Source: Usnea hakonensis (lineage: Eukaryota > Ascomycota > Lecanoromycetes > Lecanorales > Parmeliaceae). From it: a stretch of DNA of 64,000 nucleotides. Positions 23,256-34,803 of the stretch are shown here, one piece after another (the first letter of the stretch is position 1; each line of letters starts with the position of its first letter). The notes beneath the pieces were generated by a model. That model saw only the letters and a program-made list of their open reading frames with translations. It was not told where the DNA came from and searched no databases. A program made the translations under genes and the position numbers. The stretch spans positions 41,201-105,200 of the forward strand of contig BLJB01000233.1 in the NCBI GenBank assembly GCA_013423325.1. Direction: 5' to 3'.

Positions 23256-23705
23256 GGCATTCCCTCAGCAGATGGCATAGACCAGCCAAGAGCATGCATG
23301 GCATTTAGCGCGGCGTCTGGAATGATACCCCAGGTTCATGATAGGATCTTGTGCGATGGACGCAAAGCAAGCTAGCTAGAAAGACCGTATACAAGGAAGC
23401 TACTCGGCAACAATAATTTGCTCGTGATCCGGGACCCGATGTAAATTGCTACATTGTGACCGTCCGCAACCAGCAAGTAAGTATTGGTGTAGCTATCTTG
23501 CACCGGCGCAACCTTGTACGAAAGACGCCAGATTGTTGGATGTTTCAGCACGTAAGGGTACCCCAGGTGATGGTGTCCATGCATACGACACGGCTCAAGC
23601 GTAGCTCGCGTACACTATGCCCTTGCATTCCTTGACTAGTATTACACTATACTCTTGATATAATTGCGGTATAAACAATGTTCATCCACCCCCCTCTTCA
23701 CCCAC
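23256..23705. other. Intergenic between convergent genes
   Basis: Three-prime flanks of the coiled-coil gene and the complex I subunit gene. No feature seen. Confidence 0.6.
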
Positions 23706-24142
23706 TCAATTGCTTCTCGCCCCACCCTTTGCCGCCCTCAACTCATCCATCTTAGCCACCCTCTTCTGAAACTCCACATACTGGCACTTCTCATAGGAAT
23801 GTCTCTCATCCTACAGTAGACAGTATCAGCCACATCTAGCTTGCTGGACCGAGCAGGCGTAGCGAACCTCGCATTTCCAAGGGAGGTAATATTCTTCGAA
23901 TCGGCACCGGTTGAGAGGAATGAGGAGATGGGCGCAGCTGTCTCGATAGGCTAAAGGTAGTCTGGCTGCAGACATTTGCTCCCGAGTGGCACGTGCTGTG
24001 GAGGAGAGGCGATGAATGAGCAATGGGTTCCAACGGATTTCGTGGTCTGAGATGGGGTTGGTGTTGAAAGGGACTCACGGGGCTCATCGCTGGTACCTAG
24101 GGCACCTTTCACCGTCTCCTTGACCGTGTCTGTGACGGTCAT
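23706..24142 (-). CDS. NDUFB7: NADH:ubiquinone oxidoreductase subunit NDUFB7 (B18), 98 aa
   Basis: Small three-exon gene (24142-24079, 23995-23868, 23810-23706) whose exons are too short to stand out alone. The spliced protein carries the twin Cx9C signature of NDUFB7: CAHLLIPLNRC and CEDERHSYEKC, embedded in ARLPLAYRDSC and EKCQYVEFQKRVAKMDEL. This accessory subunit of respiratory complex I folds in the intermembrane space through two disulfides made by the Mia40 pathway. Introns are 83 and 57 bp. The second donor is GTTCGC, unusual but required to keep frame. Total 297 nt is divisible by three. The first exon could differ in other strains, but the core is unmistakable. Confidence 0.93.
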
Positions 24143-24582
24143 GCTGAGACTCTCCTAGCAAGCAATGTGATAGTAGGCAGTATTTTCCACTGTTTACCTT
24201 TTGCGGAGGAAGTCGAAACGTTCTCAATCGGAGCTTGAATGCCAAGACTTTAGGATGCTAGTCCATTAGTATTCTAGCTCAGGTTTAGTGCGGGACACCC
24301 GTCGGCCAATTTACGCGTGAAGATAGATCTCAGTGCGCGTCTCCACCGACTCCAGTAAATTCATTTTTTAATGCAATTCAAATCGCACAACCAACGTCCA
24401 AGATCCAAGTTCTGCAAGAGTCACGCCCTATGAACTCGGAAGCACTTAAAAGACACGAGATCATAAACATAACACGCCTGCTGTCAAAAACAATATCCAG
24501 AATTCCTGTGACTGTTTGCTGACCTGCACTGGCCCGCGGGTAACTGCTGCTACTGCACAACAGAGAAAAACGTCTGCCCACC
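24143..24582. promoter_or_regulatory. Shared divergent promoter region of NDUFB7 and mbp1
   Basis: A 440-bp gap between divergent start codons holds both promoters. No specific element is identified with confidence. Confidence 0.5.
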
Positions 24583-26731
24583 ATGGCGCCAGGCGCGGCG
24601 TCATCCGATATTTACTCTGCCACCTACAGCGGTGTAAGTCACTGCTCCTCGTGTCTACTGTCACACGGACCTGAAATCAACACTGACATTCTGTAGGTCC
24701 CTGTGTTCGAATTCGTGGTCGACGGGAACCAGGTTATGCGAAGGAGAGTGGATAATTACATAAATGCCACCCACATTCTCAAAGTCGCCGACTATGACAA
24801 GCCAGCCAGGACAAGAATATTAGAGAGAGAGGTCCAGAAGGGGGTGCATGAGAAGGTACAAGGAGGCTACGGAAAATACCAGGGTGAGTAGAGACTTATT
24901 ACGTGCTTTCATCTTCATGCGCTGACGGTCTTCGCCAGGCACTTGGGTCCCATTGAGAGAAGGAAGACACCTTGCAGAGCGCAACGGTGTTATCGACAAA
25001 CTCCGACCCATCTTCGACTTTATCCCTGGAGACAGCAGTCCACCACCAGCACCTAAGCACACCACTAATCCCAATAGGCCCAAGGTTCCCAAGGCCCCGA
25101 ATAACAAGAAGCCACCAAGTAAGCGCTATCCAATCTCTGCAGGAACGGCTCTGTGCTAACGAACAGAACCTAAAGTAAACCCGTCCTACAGTCAGATGAG
25201 CGAAGACTACGACAACATTAGTACTCAACTTCACGATGATGATTCTCAAGATAACTCGACAATTGCTTCAGCATCACTTATGGATGAGGACGACAGATAT
25301 GCGGGGAATCATTACGATCCATCATCACGCAAGCGCAAGCGTGAACAAGACGTTGTTGAACAACAGCACATGCTCTATGCTGATGAACTTTTGGACTACT
25401 TCATGCTCTCAGCTTCAGAAGCACCAATTATGCACCTCTCACCGCCAATACCACCACAACCTTTCAATGTCAACCGCCCTATCGACGACCAAGGCCACAC
25501 TGCTCTCCATTGGGGGGCTGCCATGGGTGATATTGAGATAGTACGGTTTTTCATTGAACGTGGGGCGACTCTCGGCGCTCGAAACGCCAGAGGAGAGACA
25601 CCCCTGATACGGGCAGTGCTCTTCACAAACAACTACGAGAGGGAGACCATGCCTAGGCTCGTTCAGCTTCTTATAAGCACGATCCGAGAACACGATAACC
25701 ACGGAGGTACAATCCTTCATCACATTGCCATGACAACCACCAGCCTGGTCAAGAAGAGATGTGCACGCTACTATCTTGACGTTGTGCTCGACAAAATGGC
25801 TGAAATCTGCACACCGATAGAATTCACACGGCTAGTGAATCTGCAGGATTCGAACGGGGACACCGCGTTACATATTGTCGCTCGACACAATGCCAAGAAG
25901 TGCATTCGAGCTCTCCTAAATCGAAAAGTTCGAGGCGACCTCGAGAACACCCACCGAGAAACGGCCGATGGGATTCTCCATGGCCGTGACATTCGTCCGC
26001 AATTTGTATCATCATCTCCTTTGCCGGACTCTGGTGCACTGAACGGCCAGGAGATGGCCAAAGCTCCAAGGCAGGGACCATCATCCCACTACCACAGCCA
26101 GTCCGCCAGATCTTTCAGCCAATCCTTTAGCGAAATGGCCCAAGACAAGTCGCTTCAGGTAGCATTAGCCTACGACAGCGAGATCAAACAGAAGGACGAC
26201 GACCTAGAGGAAAGTCAGCGCTTGGTACAGAGTGCTGAAGATCAATTACATGGCGTTCGGCAGGGGATCTATCGGCATCTACAAGAGGGGACAGACAGCT
26301 ACGATAAAGAAGAAGAGGATCTCCGTCTGCAAGAAGAGGTGCGCAGACTGATTGTGGAGAGCGAAAGCCTGTCCGAGCAAATCCAACACAAAGAGCTTCA
26401 TCATGCCGTTCGCTCCGAAGAACAAGCCCTGCCACCTTCAGCGCACCGGAAACCCAACGGGACCATGTCCAATGATGACGAGCTCGAGGAGCAGAAGCAT
26501 GCCGCGTTAGCATTAGCAGAGCAGCAGAGCAAAAGAAGGAAGCTAACGAGTTCCGTCGTAATAGCTCAAGGAGCAGCCGGCATGAGCGAGAAGGGTGAGG
26601 CGCTCAAGCAAATCGTTTCAACAACGTGTGGGTTTCCCATTGATGAGATTCCGGCTCTGGCGCCGGAACTCTTGAGGGAAGTGCAGCAGAGTAAGATGGA
26701 TGTGGGGAATGAAGTTTCAGCTTTGGCATAG
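24583..26731 (+). CDS. mbp1: APSES cell-cycle transcription factor Mbp1 (MBF/SBF subunit), 660 aa
   Basis: Four exons (24583-24633, 24697-24883, 24939-25118, 25167-26731), introns 63, 55 and 48 bp, all in frame. The N-terminal KilA-N/APSES DNA-binding domain (~18-115) shows VPVFEFVVDGNQVMRRR, YINATHILKVADYDKPAR and GGYGKYQGTWVPL. A basic nuclear signal (RKRKREQD) sits near 180. Ankyrin repeats span ~235-385 (DDQGHTALHWGAAMGD, NARGETPLIRAVLF, DSNGDTALHIVARH). A coiled-coil C-terminus follows from ~430. This is the architecture of Mbp1/Swi4/Res2, which bind MCB/SCB boxes and with Swi6/Cdc10 drive G1/S transcription. The gene is intact and conserved. Confidence 0.95.
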
Positions 26732-27607
26732 GAACGGGGTACTCTTGTACATGGCATTATTGTGCGAATTTTCACGCTGCATCATCGTCAACTGGACTCG
26801 AGCCCCATATTTCGGTATCACCATTCTGTATGACTGATACTAGGATAGGTGAACAAGATGCAGAATGGTTTGGGTAGATACAACATAGATAGATACCCAA
26901 ATCAATCTCTATAACCCAGATTCATAGTCTTCACGCACGAAAAGATGGCAACTAAAATATGTGAGGGGCAGAATTAGGTTGGGTTTGATAGAAGTAGAGG
27001 TCTAGTATCAACAAAGGAGCGTAGAAAAGATGCGCTCTCCTATTGCTTTTCTAGCCAGTCAACCAAAATCTAGGTAAGCTTCGTCAACGGTATCATTTGA
27101 CCGATTGCGCGTAAACCCTGAATCCTCGAGGCAGCTGTTATTATTAGCTGCCTTACGTTTCTGTCATCTGTCATGCATTTTGGCCTAAGGCCAAGTAAAG
27201 GGGTAAAGGGGTCAAGCTTTGGGGTTGAATTACTTTAGGGGAGATTTGGAAACAGGGGGGCGTTTAAAATTGGCGAAAGGAGCGCCTCCCGGGAGTTACC
27301 GGGAGTATGCATATCAGCGCGTTTCAAAGATCCATGGCTTCAACTTTCAACTTTCACCAAAGCGGCAAAGCCCACTCCAATTTCAATTGACTCCTCGGTT
27401 AACACATATATTCAGCGCCATTACGATCAAGCCCGTCTATCCCGCGCAATCCGAATACATTCGTGTCTACACTGACGCGCCACCTCTAGCTCTCAAGCAT
27501 TGACCCTCTGCAACTAGCATAGCCACAACAACGACTCAGACACCAAGAGCATCATTTGAACCACAAGACTCAAATTCGAAACACGCTACTCTATCATCGC
27601 CTCAACC
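26732..27607. other. Intergenic, promoter side of arf6
   Basis: An 876-bp gap with no convincing gene. The last ~150 bp before 27608 form the A/C-rich leader of the next gene. Confidence 0.55.
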
Positions 27608-28431
27608 ATGGGCGCTTCCGTCTCCAAGATCATGAGCAAGATCTTCGGATCAAGAGAAATGCGCCTGCTCATGCTGGGTTTAGATGCCGCAGGAAAGACC
27701 AGTAAGTTCCTCTCGTATGATATGCTCAATCGAGCGCATACGGAAGCCCGGACTGATTGGCATTGGTCGTTAGCAATTCTCTACAAGCTGAAGCTAAACT
27801 CTGACATCACCACCATCCCTACCGTCGGCTTCAACGTTGAGACCGTCACGTACAAGAATGTCAAGTTCAATGTCTGGGATGTGGGAGGACAGGACAAAAT
27901 TCGGCCGCTGTGGAGGCATTACTACTCGGGTATGGCAAGATCATTACACGTAAGAAGGATGACGGCTGACTAGGAGTATAAATGTAGGAACGCAGGGTCT
28001 CATCTTCGTCATCGACTCCAACGACCGGTCAAGGATAAAGGAGGCGAAGGAGGAGCTGCATAAAATAATACAGGATCGGGAGATGCGAGAAGCACTATTG
28101 CTTGTATTTGCGAATAAGCAAGACATACCAGGAGGTGAGCTTTAGCTACATCCCCAAATGGCAGGAAAAACTGAGCCCTCGTGTAAAGCAATGAAAGTAC
28201 CAGAAGTAATAGAACGCCTGGAGCTTACCAAGCTCAGCGCGAAGGAGCTCAAAGAGAACCGAAAAGAACGGATCTGGTCCGTAATGCCGAGCGTTGCTAC
28301 GAGTGGTGACGGCCTGTTTGAAGGCTTGGTAAGTACTTGCCTATCAATAGGGTAATCGCAGTCTAATGGCGGTGAATCAGGAATGGCTATCGAAAAATAT
28401 CAAGACACCTCCACAACGACAAGCAAGATAG
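27608..28431 (+). CDS. arf6: ADP-ribosylation factor, Arf6 type, 195 aa
   Basis: Five exons (27608-27701, 27774-27929, 27988-28134, 28189-28328, 28381-28431), all joins in frame. It begins MGASVSK, with the Gly-2 needed for N-myristoylation. GTPase boxes: P-loop GLDAAGKTT, switch I IPTVGFNVETV, WDVGGQDKIRP, NKQD, and the G5 equivalent SVATSGDGLFEGL. The HKIIQDREM helix resembles Arf6 (yeast Arf3) rather than Arf1. Arf6 works at the plasma membrane in endocytosis and polarity. At 195 residues it is about ten longer than usual, because of an insert (SAKELKENRKER) before the G5 region. The insert is in exon 4 and is not explained by a missed intron. Confidence 0.93.
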
Positions 28432-28800
28432 GCGTCTCCAGCCCTCATTTACGACCCATCCAACAATTCAACGAATAATCTACATGTACAACACAAGCCT
28501 TTTAGGATACCCCGGACCTTGCTTTTTTGTGCTTCTGGCGCTTCTTCTTTGACCTTCCAGCAAGCGAAACAAGCTATTGTAATATCATCATAGGGCTTTC
28601 TGCTGACATTCAGCGTTACTTGGTATCTTACGACCCGCCGGGAGCAGACTCGTCAAGTGTTTATTTGAGCCTTTCTGAGCTTAGCCAACAAGAACATCAA
28701 ACGCACTCTAACACCTAACGCTACCTCCCCCCCAGCAAAGGGTATCATCTCCTAACGCCCTTAACGCACCCCGTAATCCCCCCACCTCCCTCCCACAATC
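28432..28800. other. Intergenic between convergent genes
   Basis: Three-prime flanks of arf6 and the dynactin gene. The right part is very C-rich. No other feature. Confidence 0.55.
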
Positions 28801-29439
28801 TCAAGCCCCCACCCCCCTCCACAACTCCCTCATCCCCCCCCCCTCCCCCCCCTCCTCCACCCCCCACCCATCCCCCACCTCCCCCAGCACCCGTCCCGGC
28901 CTCCCCCCAACCACACACCCACTCGGCACGACCCTCCCCGCCGGCACCACACACCCCTCCAACACCTTAACCCCATCCTTCAACACGACATTCTTCCCCA
29001 CAACCGCCCCCCTCCCTACAACAACATGATCCCCAATACTACACGCCTCAACCACACACCCCTCTCCTATGAACACATGCTCCCCAATCCGACACGGCGT
29101 GTAGATCAACACCCCATCTTGCATGCGACACGGGGGCGATATCATACAGCCTGGCGCGAGGAACGTGTAGCGGCCGATAGAGACGGACGTCGCGTAGGCG
29201 GCGGGTGTATCCTTGCCGATGCGATCCTTGGCACCGCTGGTGTCGACGGGGTTGTGCGATGATGATGACGAAGAAGGGCGCAGATCCCCCCGGATGCAGA
29301 CCTGCGGGGAGATGACGGCGCGGCCGCTGAGGAAGATGTGTTGGGTGCCGTAGAGGTGGGCGCGGCGGGAGACTTTGTTGCCGGTTTCGGTCTCGACGTA
29401 GTCGCCGCGGGGGGTGGGGCGGGGTTTGGTGGGGGGCAT
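28801..29439 (-). CDS. DCTN5: Dynactin subunit 5 (p25), left-handed beta-helix, 212 aa
   Basis: Single-exon gene. Hexapeptide-repeat residues build the left-handed beta helix from ~30 to ~185: VSRRAHLYGTQHIFLSG, IGRYTFLAPGCMISPP, IGEHVFIGEGCVVEA, CSIGDHVVVGRGAVVGKN. The order matches p25 of the dynactin pointed-end complex, which links dynein to endosomes and other cargo. A Ser-rich, poorly conserved loop (DLRPSSSSSS) interrupts the helix near residue 55. The C-terminus is Gly/Glu-rich, ending WRGVGA. Its composition mirrors the extremely C-rich + strand. A 41-nt homopolymer starts 12 bp upstream of the start codon. Confidence 0.92.
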   Translation of the reverse strand: MPPTKPRPTPRGDYVETETGNKVSRRAHLYGTQHIFLSGRAVISPQVCIRGDLRPSSSSSSHNPVDTSGAKDRIGKDTPAAYATSVSIGRYTFLAPGCMISPPCRMQDGVLIYTPCRIGEHVFIGEGCVVEACSIGDHVVVGRGAVVGKNVVLKDGVKVLEGCVVPAGRVVPSGCVVGGRPGRVLGEVGDGWGVEEGGEGGGMRELWRGVGA

Positions 29440-29449
29440 GGTGTTTTTT

Positions 29450-29451
<2 letters not shown>

Positions 29452-29492
<41 letters not shown>
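29452..29492. repeat. Poly-G tract, 41 nt
   Basis: Forty-one consecutive G on the + strand, followed by two interrupted G runs to about 29509 and preceded by eight T. It lies just upstream of the dynactin p25 start codon, so its transcript would carry poly-C in the 5' leader. Confidence 0.95.
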
Positions 29493-29493
<1 letters not shown>

Positions 29494-29745
29494 GGGGGGG
29501 GGAGGGGGGTTTGCGGGGAGGAAGGTAAAGGCAATGAATGGGAGGAGGGGGGCCTAACCCTAGATTTTGTTTTTTGAAGGTTTTACTGGGTTTGGGACGG
29601 AATTCACTGAATATGTTTGTTCATCGTTCTCTATCCTGTCAACGAACATGACAAATGGCTATCGACTGATTTACATATGCAGCTGGGTATCTCAGTTCCC
29701 ATGATCCCTTTAACCTGCGCCTCCGCACGTACTGTAGATGCACAC

Positions 29746-31047
29746 TCATTTGCTACTGACATCCAAGACGTATCTTCGTCCAACTTCCATTTCTTGATCC
29801 TGGTCATCCTCAAACTTCAACCTATACACATCTTTCCTCGCTCCCTTCACCTCCGCTCTGTAAAACGTCGTGGTTTCCGGATAACGAGCCAGGACTTGTT
29901 TCCCAATGGGAAAATCCGGGAGTGGAGCTTCAGGCCCAGGGATCGCGATCAATGCTGCAGCTGTTGTCTTGTAAATTTGACCTGGAGCACCACTTTCGTC
30001 CGGTTCAGGGTCTTGGACCTCGTAGCTAGTCTGTAGTCAGCAAGAGGGTTTAGCGAAAGGTCCAAGTCTAGCAGACGTACCGTTTCTTGTTCGCCACTTC
30101 GACCATGGATGTGATGTTGCACTGTATCCACTGACTTCCATCCTCTTTCTGCTTTGTTTGCTTATACGCAACCTCGGCCCCGACGAAGAACTTCCCAGCC
30201 CTCTCTCCAGCCGGGCCTTTGCTTGCCTCCGAGCCCTCTTCCACCTTGACGACTGGCTCCTGCTTCAACTCTCGCGGCACAGATCCAGTGCGCACGCTTT
30301 TGATATCCTTGACCCTTGCGGCAGGCAGAACCACACTCGGAGAGGGTAGTTGAGGAGCCGGAGAATCCGATGCACCATCCGTGTCGACTTTCTGTCGCTT
30401 TACTTGGCGTGATTTTACCACTGCTTGGGGTAGCCGGACAGGCTCAGTCTCACTGGCTGAACGAAGAACGGCGAGAATCTCAATGTGTTTGATCACATCG
30501 TTGGGCTCCTCTTTGAGGATTTTCTCCTCTTCCTCTGCGAGCCTGACCCCTTCACGGTACAAGGCGAGAAGCTCGTCAATTTCCTTGACCGTAGGTGCTG
30601 GATGACGATGGCAGTCAGTTTGCAAATTGGATAAATATGAAGTATAATATTTAGAATATAGATGTTTTGTAAAACGAGATAAATGGAGAGAGCTGTGGCT
30701 GAACCTAATCTCAGGAATTGATAACATTGTTTATGTGACACGCGCCTGGGACTTGTTGACGAAGAAATCAAAGTAATTTGGATTACAGCAACCAAGATGA
30801 GAAGAAGTAATGGAGTTCCGTTATAAGTCAAAAGCGAGATCTATCGCTATATATGAGAATACGACTCACTCTTCCCCATCTTGGCTTCCATATCAACCTG
30901 CGCCTTGGCGATCTCAGCTGCCTTTGCATGGGTTGTCCTGAGCCGTTTGATGTCAGTGACAATCTGGCTCCACATATTTCGCTCTTCATGAGCGTCTGTA
31001 GCGTCGTCCTTTGTCAGCGCACTTCGAGGACGGTTGCGAGCCGCCAT
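29746..31047 (-). CDS. sgf29: SAGA-associated factor 29 (Sgf29), tandem Tudor protein, 324 aa
   Basis: Three exons (31047-30870, 30597-30081, 30025-29746) with introns of 272 and 55 bp. The N-terminal helix (~10-110) is charged (MWSQIVTDIKRLRTTHAKAAE, KEIDELLALYREGVRLAEEE). The linker is rich in Pro and Ser. The C-terminal tandem Tudor fold (SGF29_C, ~190-320) shows VGAEVAYKQTKQ, WIQCNITSMVEVANKKRYEVQDPEPDE, IGKQVLARYPETTTFYRAEV and YRLKFEDDQD. This domain reads H3K4 di/trimethylation and recruits SAGA acetyltransferase to promoters. The aromatic cage residues (YRAEV, FEDD) are present. The first intron is long for this genome and could hide a small exon. Confidence 0.93.
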
Positions 31048-31290
31048 AATGGCTCAAGAACGTTGAATGAGTGGAGTGTTTGACAGTTTGACAGAATGAT
31101 CCATGCCACTAGGGGTTAAAGCTAGCTCCGGGTTTAGTAACTAGCGTGTCTTGGCAAGTCGTAAGGCTGAAAGAGCCAGCAATTCAATAAACATTGATCT
31201 CATATCGGTTTTTACAAACCAATTGAAGATTCTAGAGCTTCGATTAGAAAAGTAATACACTGCCAAAGTCATTAGATATCAGTAAAGAAG
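31048..31290. promoter_or_regulatory. Short divergent promoter of sgf29 and phosphomannose isomerase
   Basis: Only 243 bp separate the two start codons, so the genes must share or interleave promoter elements. No specific binding site is named. Confidence 0.55.
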
Positions 31291-32880
31291 ATGCAGGTTC
31301 CATTGATCCGCTTGCAATGCAGTGCGTTGCCCAGCTTGCTTGCAACGTCATGGCTAAACCTTTACAGGAGTCAACAGCTACGAATGGGGTAAGATCAGGC
31401 TGAAGCGTGTAGAGGGAGTGTTATGTCCTGATGAAAAGCAGGCAAAGTCGGGCATGAATCGGCGGCAGCTAAATTCGCGGCAGCCACCGCTTCCAACAAG
31501 CTCACCATCGAGCAGGAGAAGCCATATGCCGAGCTGTGGATGGGAACCCACCCATCTCTTCCGTCCAAAGATGTCGAAACACAAAGGACCCTTCTTGACT
31601 TGGTCCAAGACAATCAAGCACTTATGTCACCGGAGATTAGTAAGAAGTTTGGTGAAAAGCTACCGTTTCTGTTCAAAGTGCTTTCAATCCGAAAAGCATT
31701 GAGTATTCAGGCACATCCGAACAAAAAGTTGGCGGAGCAACTTCATCAAAAGGACCCGAAGAATTATCCAGGTGTGCACGGTGGTCTAAATCACACTTAC
31801 AGGTCTGACGTGCTGTGTTGCAGATGACAACCATAAACCAGAAATGACCATTGCCGTCACTCCATTCGATGGATTGTGCGGCTTCCGCCCTTTGAAAGAG
31901 ATTTCCCATTTTCTCTCCACTGTCCCGTCGTTACGTAACCTGATCGGCGACTCTGCCTCCAAAGACTTTGAGAATGCTGTGAGTGGGCATGAGACATCTG
32001 AGAGTGCGAAAGACGTGGAGAAAAATAAGAAAGCTTTACAGGCGGCTTTCTCCGCTCTGATGAAGATCGACAAGTCTACCATCGCTTCTGCAGCCAAGGA
32101 GCTTGTAGCTTCCGCCGAAAATGAAGGTGACAGCTTCGCGGGTGGCGGCGGACCTTCGAATGGAGGCAAAGAACTCGCAGACTTGGTCATTCGGTTGAAT
32201 GGCCAATTTGAGGGAGACGTAGGTCTCTTTGTGCTGTTTTTCCTCAACTACGTAAAGTTAGAGATTGGCGAGGCCATGTTCTTGAAAGCTGATGATATCC
32301 ATGCGTATCTTAGCGGAGGTGAGTCATGTTTGGTGTTCCTTCACCAAGGAGAAGTATTCCTCCACTGTTTGAGAATCGTACTGACTTTGATGTTTACGCA
32401 GATATCATCGAATGCATGGCATCCTCTGACAACGTCGTCCGGGCCGGCTTCACCCCCAAATTCCAAGACATCCCCACCCTCACAACCATGCTTACCTATT
32501 CCTACGCTCCCATCTCCGAGCAAAAGATGCACCCGACCGACTACCCCTACGTCACTCTCAACAGCACAGCCTATTCTTCCTCATCTTCCGCCATCCTCTA
32601 CGACCCTCCGATCGAGGAGTTCAGCGTTGTAAAAACAGAGCTGAGGAAAAAAGGCGCCAAAGCCACGTTCGAACCCATCGCAGGTCCTAGCATCTTCATC
32701 TGCACTAACGGTGAGGGCACCATTGCTGTCGGGCCGAAGACGGGGGTGTTAAAGGCAGGATATGTCTACTTTGTAGGTGCTACAGCAGAGTGTGTTCTCG
32801 ATAGTCAAAGCGAGGACTTTACGACCTTCAAGGCGTTTTGCGAGCTGAGCGGTAGGGAAAGTGCAAATGGGACGACATAA
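31291..32880 (+). CDS. PMI40: Mannose-6-phosphate isomerase, type I, 451 aa
   Basis: Five exons: 31291-31321, 31368-31388 (21 nt), 31442-31771, 31824-32318 and 32402-32880. The tiny second exon encodes the family core VNSYEWG. Zinc-binding signature residues are visible: KPYAELWMGTHPS, SIQAHPNKKLAEQLH (Gln and His), and EAMFLKADDIHAYLSGDIIECMASSDNVVRAG (Glu/His ligands and the catalytic Arg region). The enzyme converts fructose-6-phosphate to mannose-6-phosphate for mannoprotein and GPI synthesis. An internal Gly-rich loop (GGGGPSNGG) near 230 is typical of fungal enzymes. Length matches fungal PMI. Intact. Confidence 0.95.
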
Positions 32881-33534
32881 ACTAGCAATGAGGATTTGGG
32901 ACGAACACTGTCGCTAGAATGGCTGCTATAACGAAATAATAATCGCTCGGAGAGCTTGATCTATAGCTATATTATCCATCCAAGCTAACACGCCTACGAT
33001 CTTACGTACTGGAAGGCTTCTTCAGCGACTCACCCATTTTCCACGGCTGGTCATCAAGTCATTGTCCACAGCATTAATTGTACCATCCTTTGTCTGCCCA
33101 AAAGCCTCATTCGCTTCAGTTTCACAGTCCTCCTTCCCCATTCCAAGCTCAGGGACAAGATACCCTCGCGCTCTACGGCTTCAAGAAACATCTCCAGAGG
33201 CTCCTATGCCACCAACTCACTTGCACTTCGAAAGGCTTCAACTTATATTCAATTCACCTACACAACCTACCACGTCTCTTTGTGTAACCACCCACCGCAA
33301 GCACACAATGGCAATGTCAACCATACGCGACACCATTGTGCTCCCCACCCATCCAGCCAATAATCATATATACACAGTCTTACTCCGCACAAATTCCACC
33401 CATCTCATCTCGCTTATCTCCCATCCCCAACAACCTCTCAGCCACCCCCCATCCTCAACCCAGGAAGGAGAGTAGATCTCTCCCCACCCCTTTCCACCAT
33501 CTCACAAACCCCTTTCTAACCCACCCTCACACCA
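32881..33534. other. Intergenic
   Basis: Open frames on the + strand are C-rich low-complexity artefacts. No gene supported. Confidence 0.55.
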
Positions 33535-34053
33535 ATGCTCCCCCTAATCCTCCCAACCACAATCTCACTCCTCATAATCCTCACCCTCCTCCTCATATTC
33601 TACATCCTCGCCCGCACCCACAATCCCCCCCCCACCACCCCCCCAACCAACCCCCACCCCCCTCCCCCTCCCCACCACCACCACCGACCTATCCGCCACA
33701 TCGAATCAGGATGCCAATCCGTCGACACGCTGCCGCGCTACACACCCCGTTGGAAACCAGGGCCTGGTGATGGCGATGGGGACATAACGTCCGTAGCGCA
33801 AGTCCATATCCATATCCACCGCGCGCGGAACGAAGGTACAGATACAGATACAGATGACGTAGAGAATTCCAGACCGCCCGCTTACGCACTGACCGCCGCT
33901 CACACGGGCTCTCTGGCTACTAGTGAGATTTGGACGGAGAGGAGTGTTGGCGATGGAAGAGGAAGGGGAAGAGGAGGTGGAAGTGGAGGTGGAAGGGGAG
34001 GTGAAAGGGGAGGTGTGGAGGCGCCGGCGGCGGTGTATGGTGTGGGGAGATGA
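33535..34053 (+). CDS. Hypothetical single-span membrane protein with a PPxY motif, 172 aa
   Basis: Starts with a short lumenal end and one strong helix (ISLLIILTLLLIFYILA, ~9-26). A Pro/His-rich stretch, a soluble region with DTLPRYTPRW and the motif RPPAYA (PPxY), and a Gly/Arg-rich tail (GRGRGRGGGSGGG) follow. Type-III single-span proteins with PPxY motifs recruit Rsp5-type ubiquitin ligases in fungi, and that role is inferred only from the motif. The tail coincides with G-rich DNA and may be read-through into simple sequence. No family recognised. An orphan or fast-evolving gene. Confidence 0.5.
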   Translation: MLPLILPTTISLLIILTLLLIFYILARTHNPPPTTPPTNPHPPPPPHHHHRPIRHIESGCQSVDTLPRYTPRWKPGPGDGDGDITSVAQVHIHIHRARNEGTDTDTDDVENSRPPAYALTAAHTGSLATSEIWTERSVGDGRGRGRGGGSGGGRGGERGGVEAPAAVYGVGR

Positions 34054-34734
34054 GGGTGGGAGGGTGGGAGGGGGAAGGGGAGGGGGAGAGGGGAGGAATG
34101 GGAAAGAGCGGAGATAGGATGGGGATAGGATGGGGATGGAGAGGGATGGGGTATGATATAGGAAGGAAGGGGTACTCGTACCTAAGTGTATTTATTTATT
34201 GTTATTGCGGGAGGAAAGGGGAAGGGGGGTGAGTAAGTGTGGAGTACCGTTCTTAGGACAATACAATGAATTAAATGCGATTCCCAAGCCGGGCAATCAT
34301 CGCCTTTTTTATCACTTTTCCCCCCTCTTCTTTTACATCCCATCTCCCAATTACCACAACCCCACGACGCCCTACACCTATTCACTCGCACCGCACCCTA
34401 TTGCGTCCCGTAACAGTAACAGTGGGAGGGCGCGGTGCGGTGAGTGAGAGTGAGTGAGTGAGTGAGTTTGTGGATAAGGGTTTTGGGGTGGATGGGATGG
34501 GGTGGGAAGGGGGGAGTCGGGGGTTGTGTGATGGGTGGGGTGGGATGGGAAAGGGAAAAGGGTGGTAAGGTGAGGAAGGGAGGGAGTGGTTCGATGTGCT
34601 CAGAGGGAGAAGTAGTAGACTTCACTTGGAGTTGCGGGGAGAGATGGTGGGAAAGGAAGGGAAGGGGAGAAAAGAGGGTTTCTGATTGATGGGGTGCTGG
34701 GTGGCTGGGGGATGGGTAGGGGGAGAGAGGGTAT

Positions 34735-34803
<69 letters not shown>

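Noticed and set aside
34462..34689. Gly-rich plus-strand frame
   Set aside because: Simple G-rich sequence next to the homopolymer.
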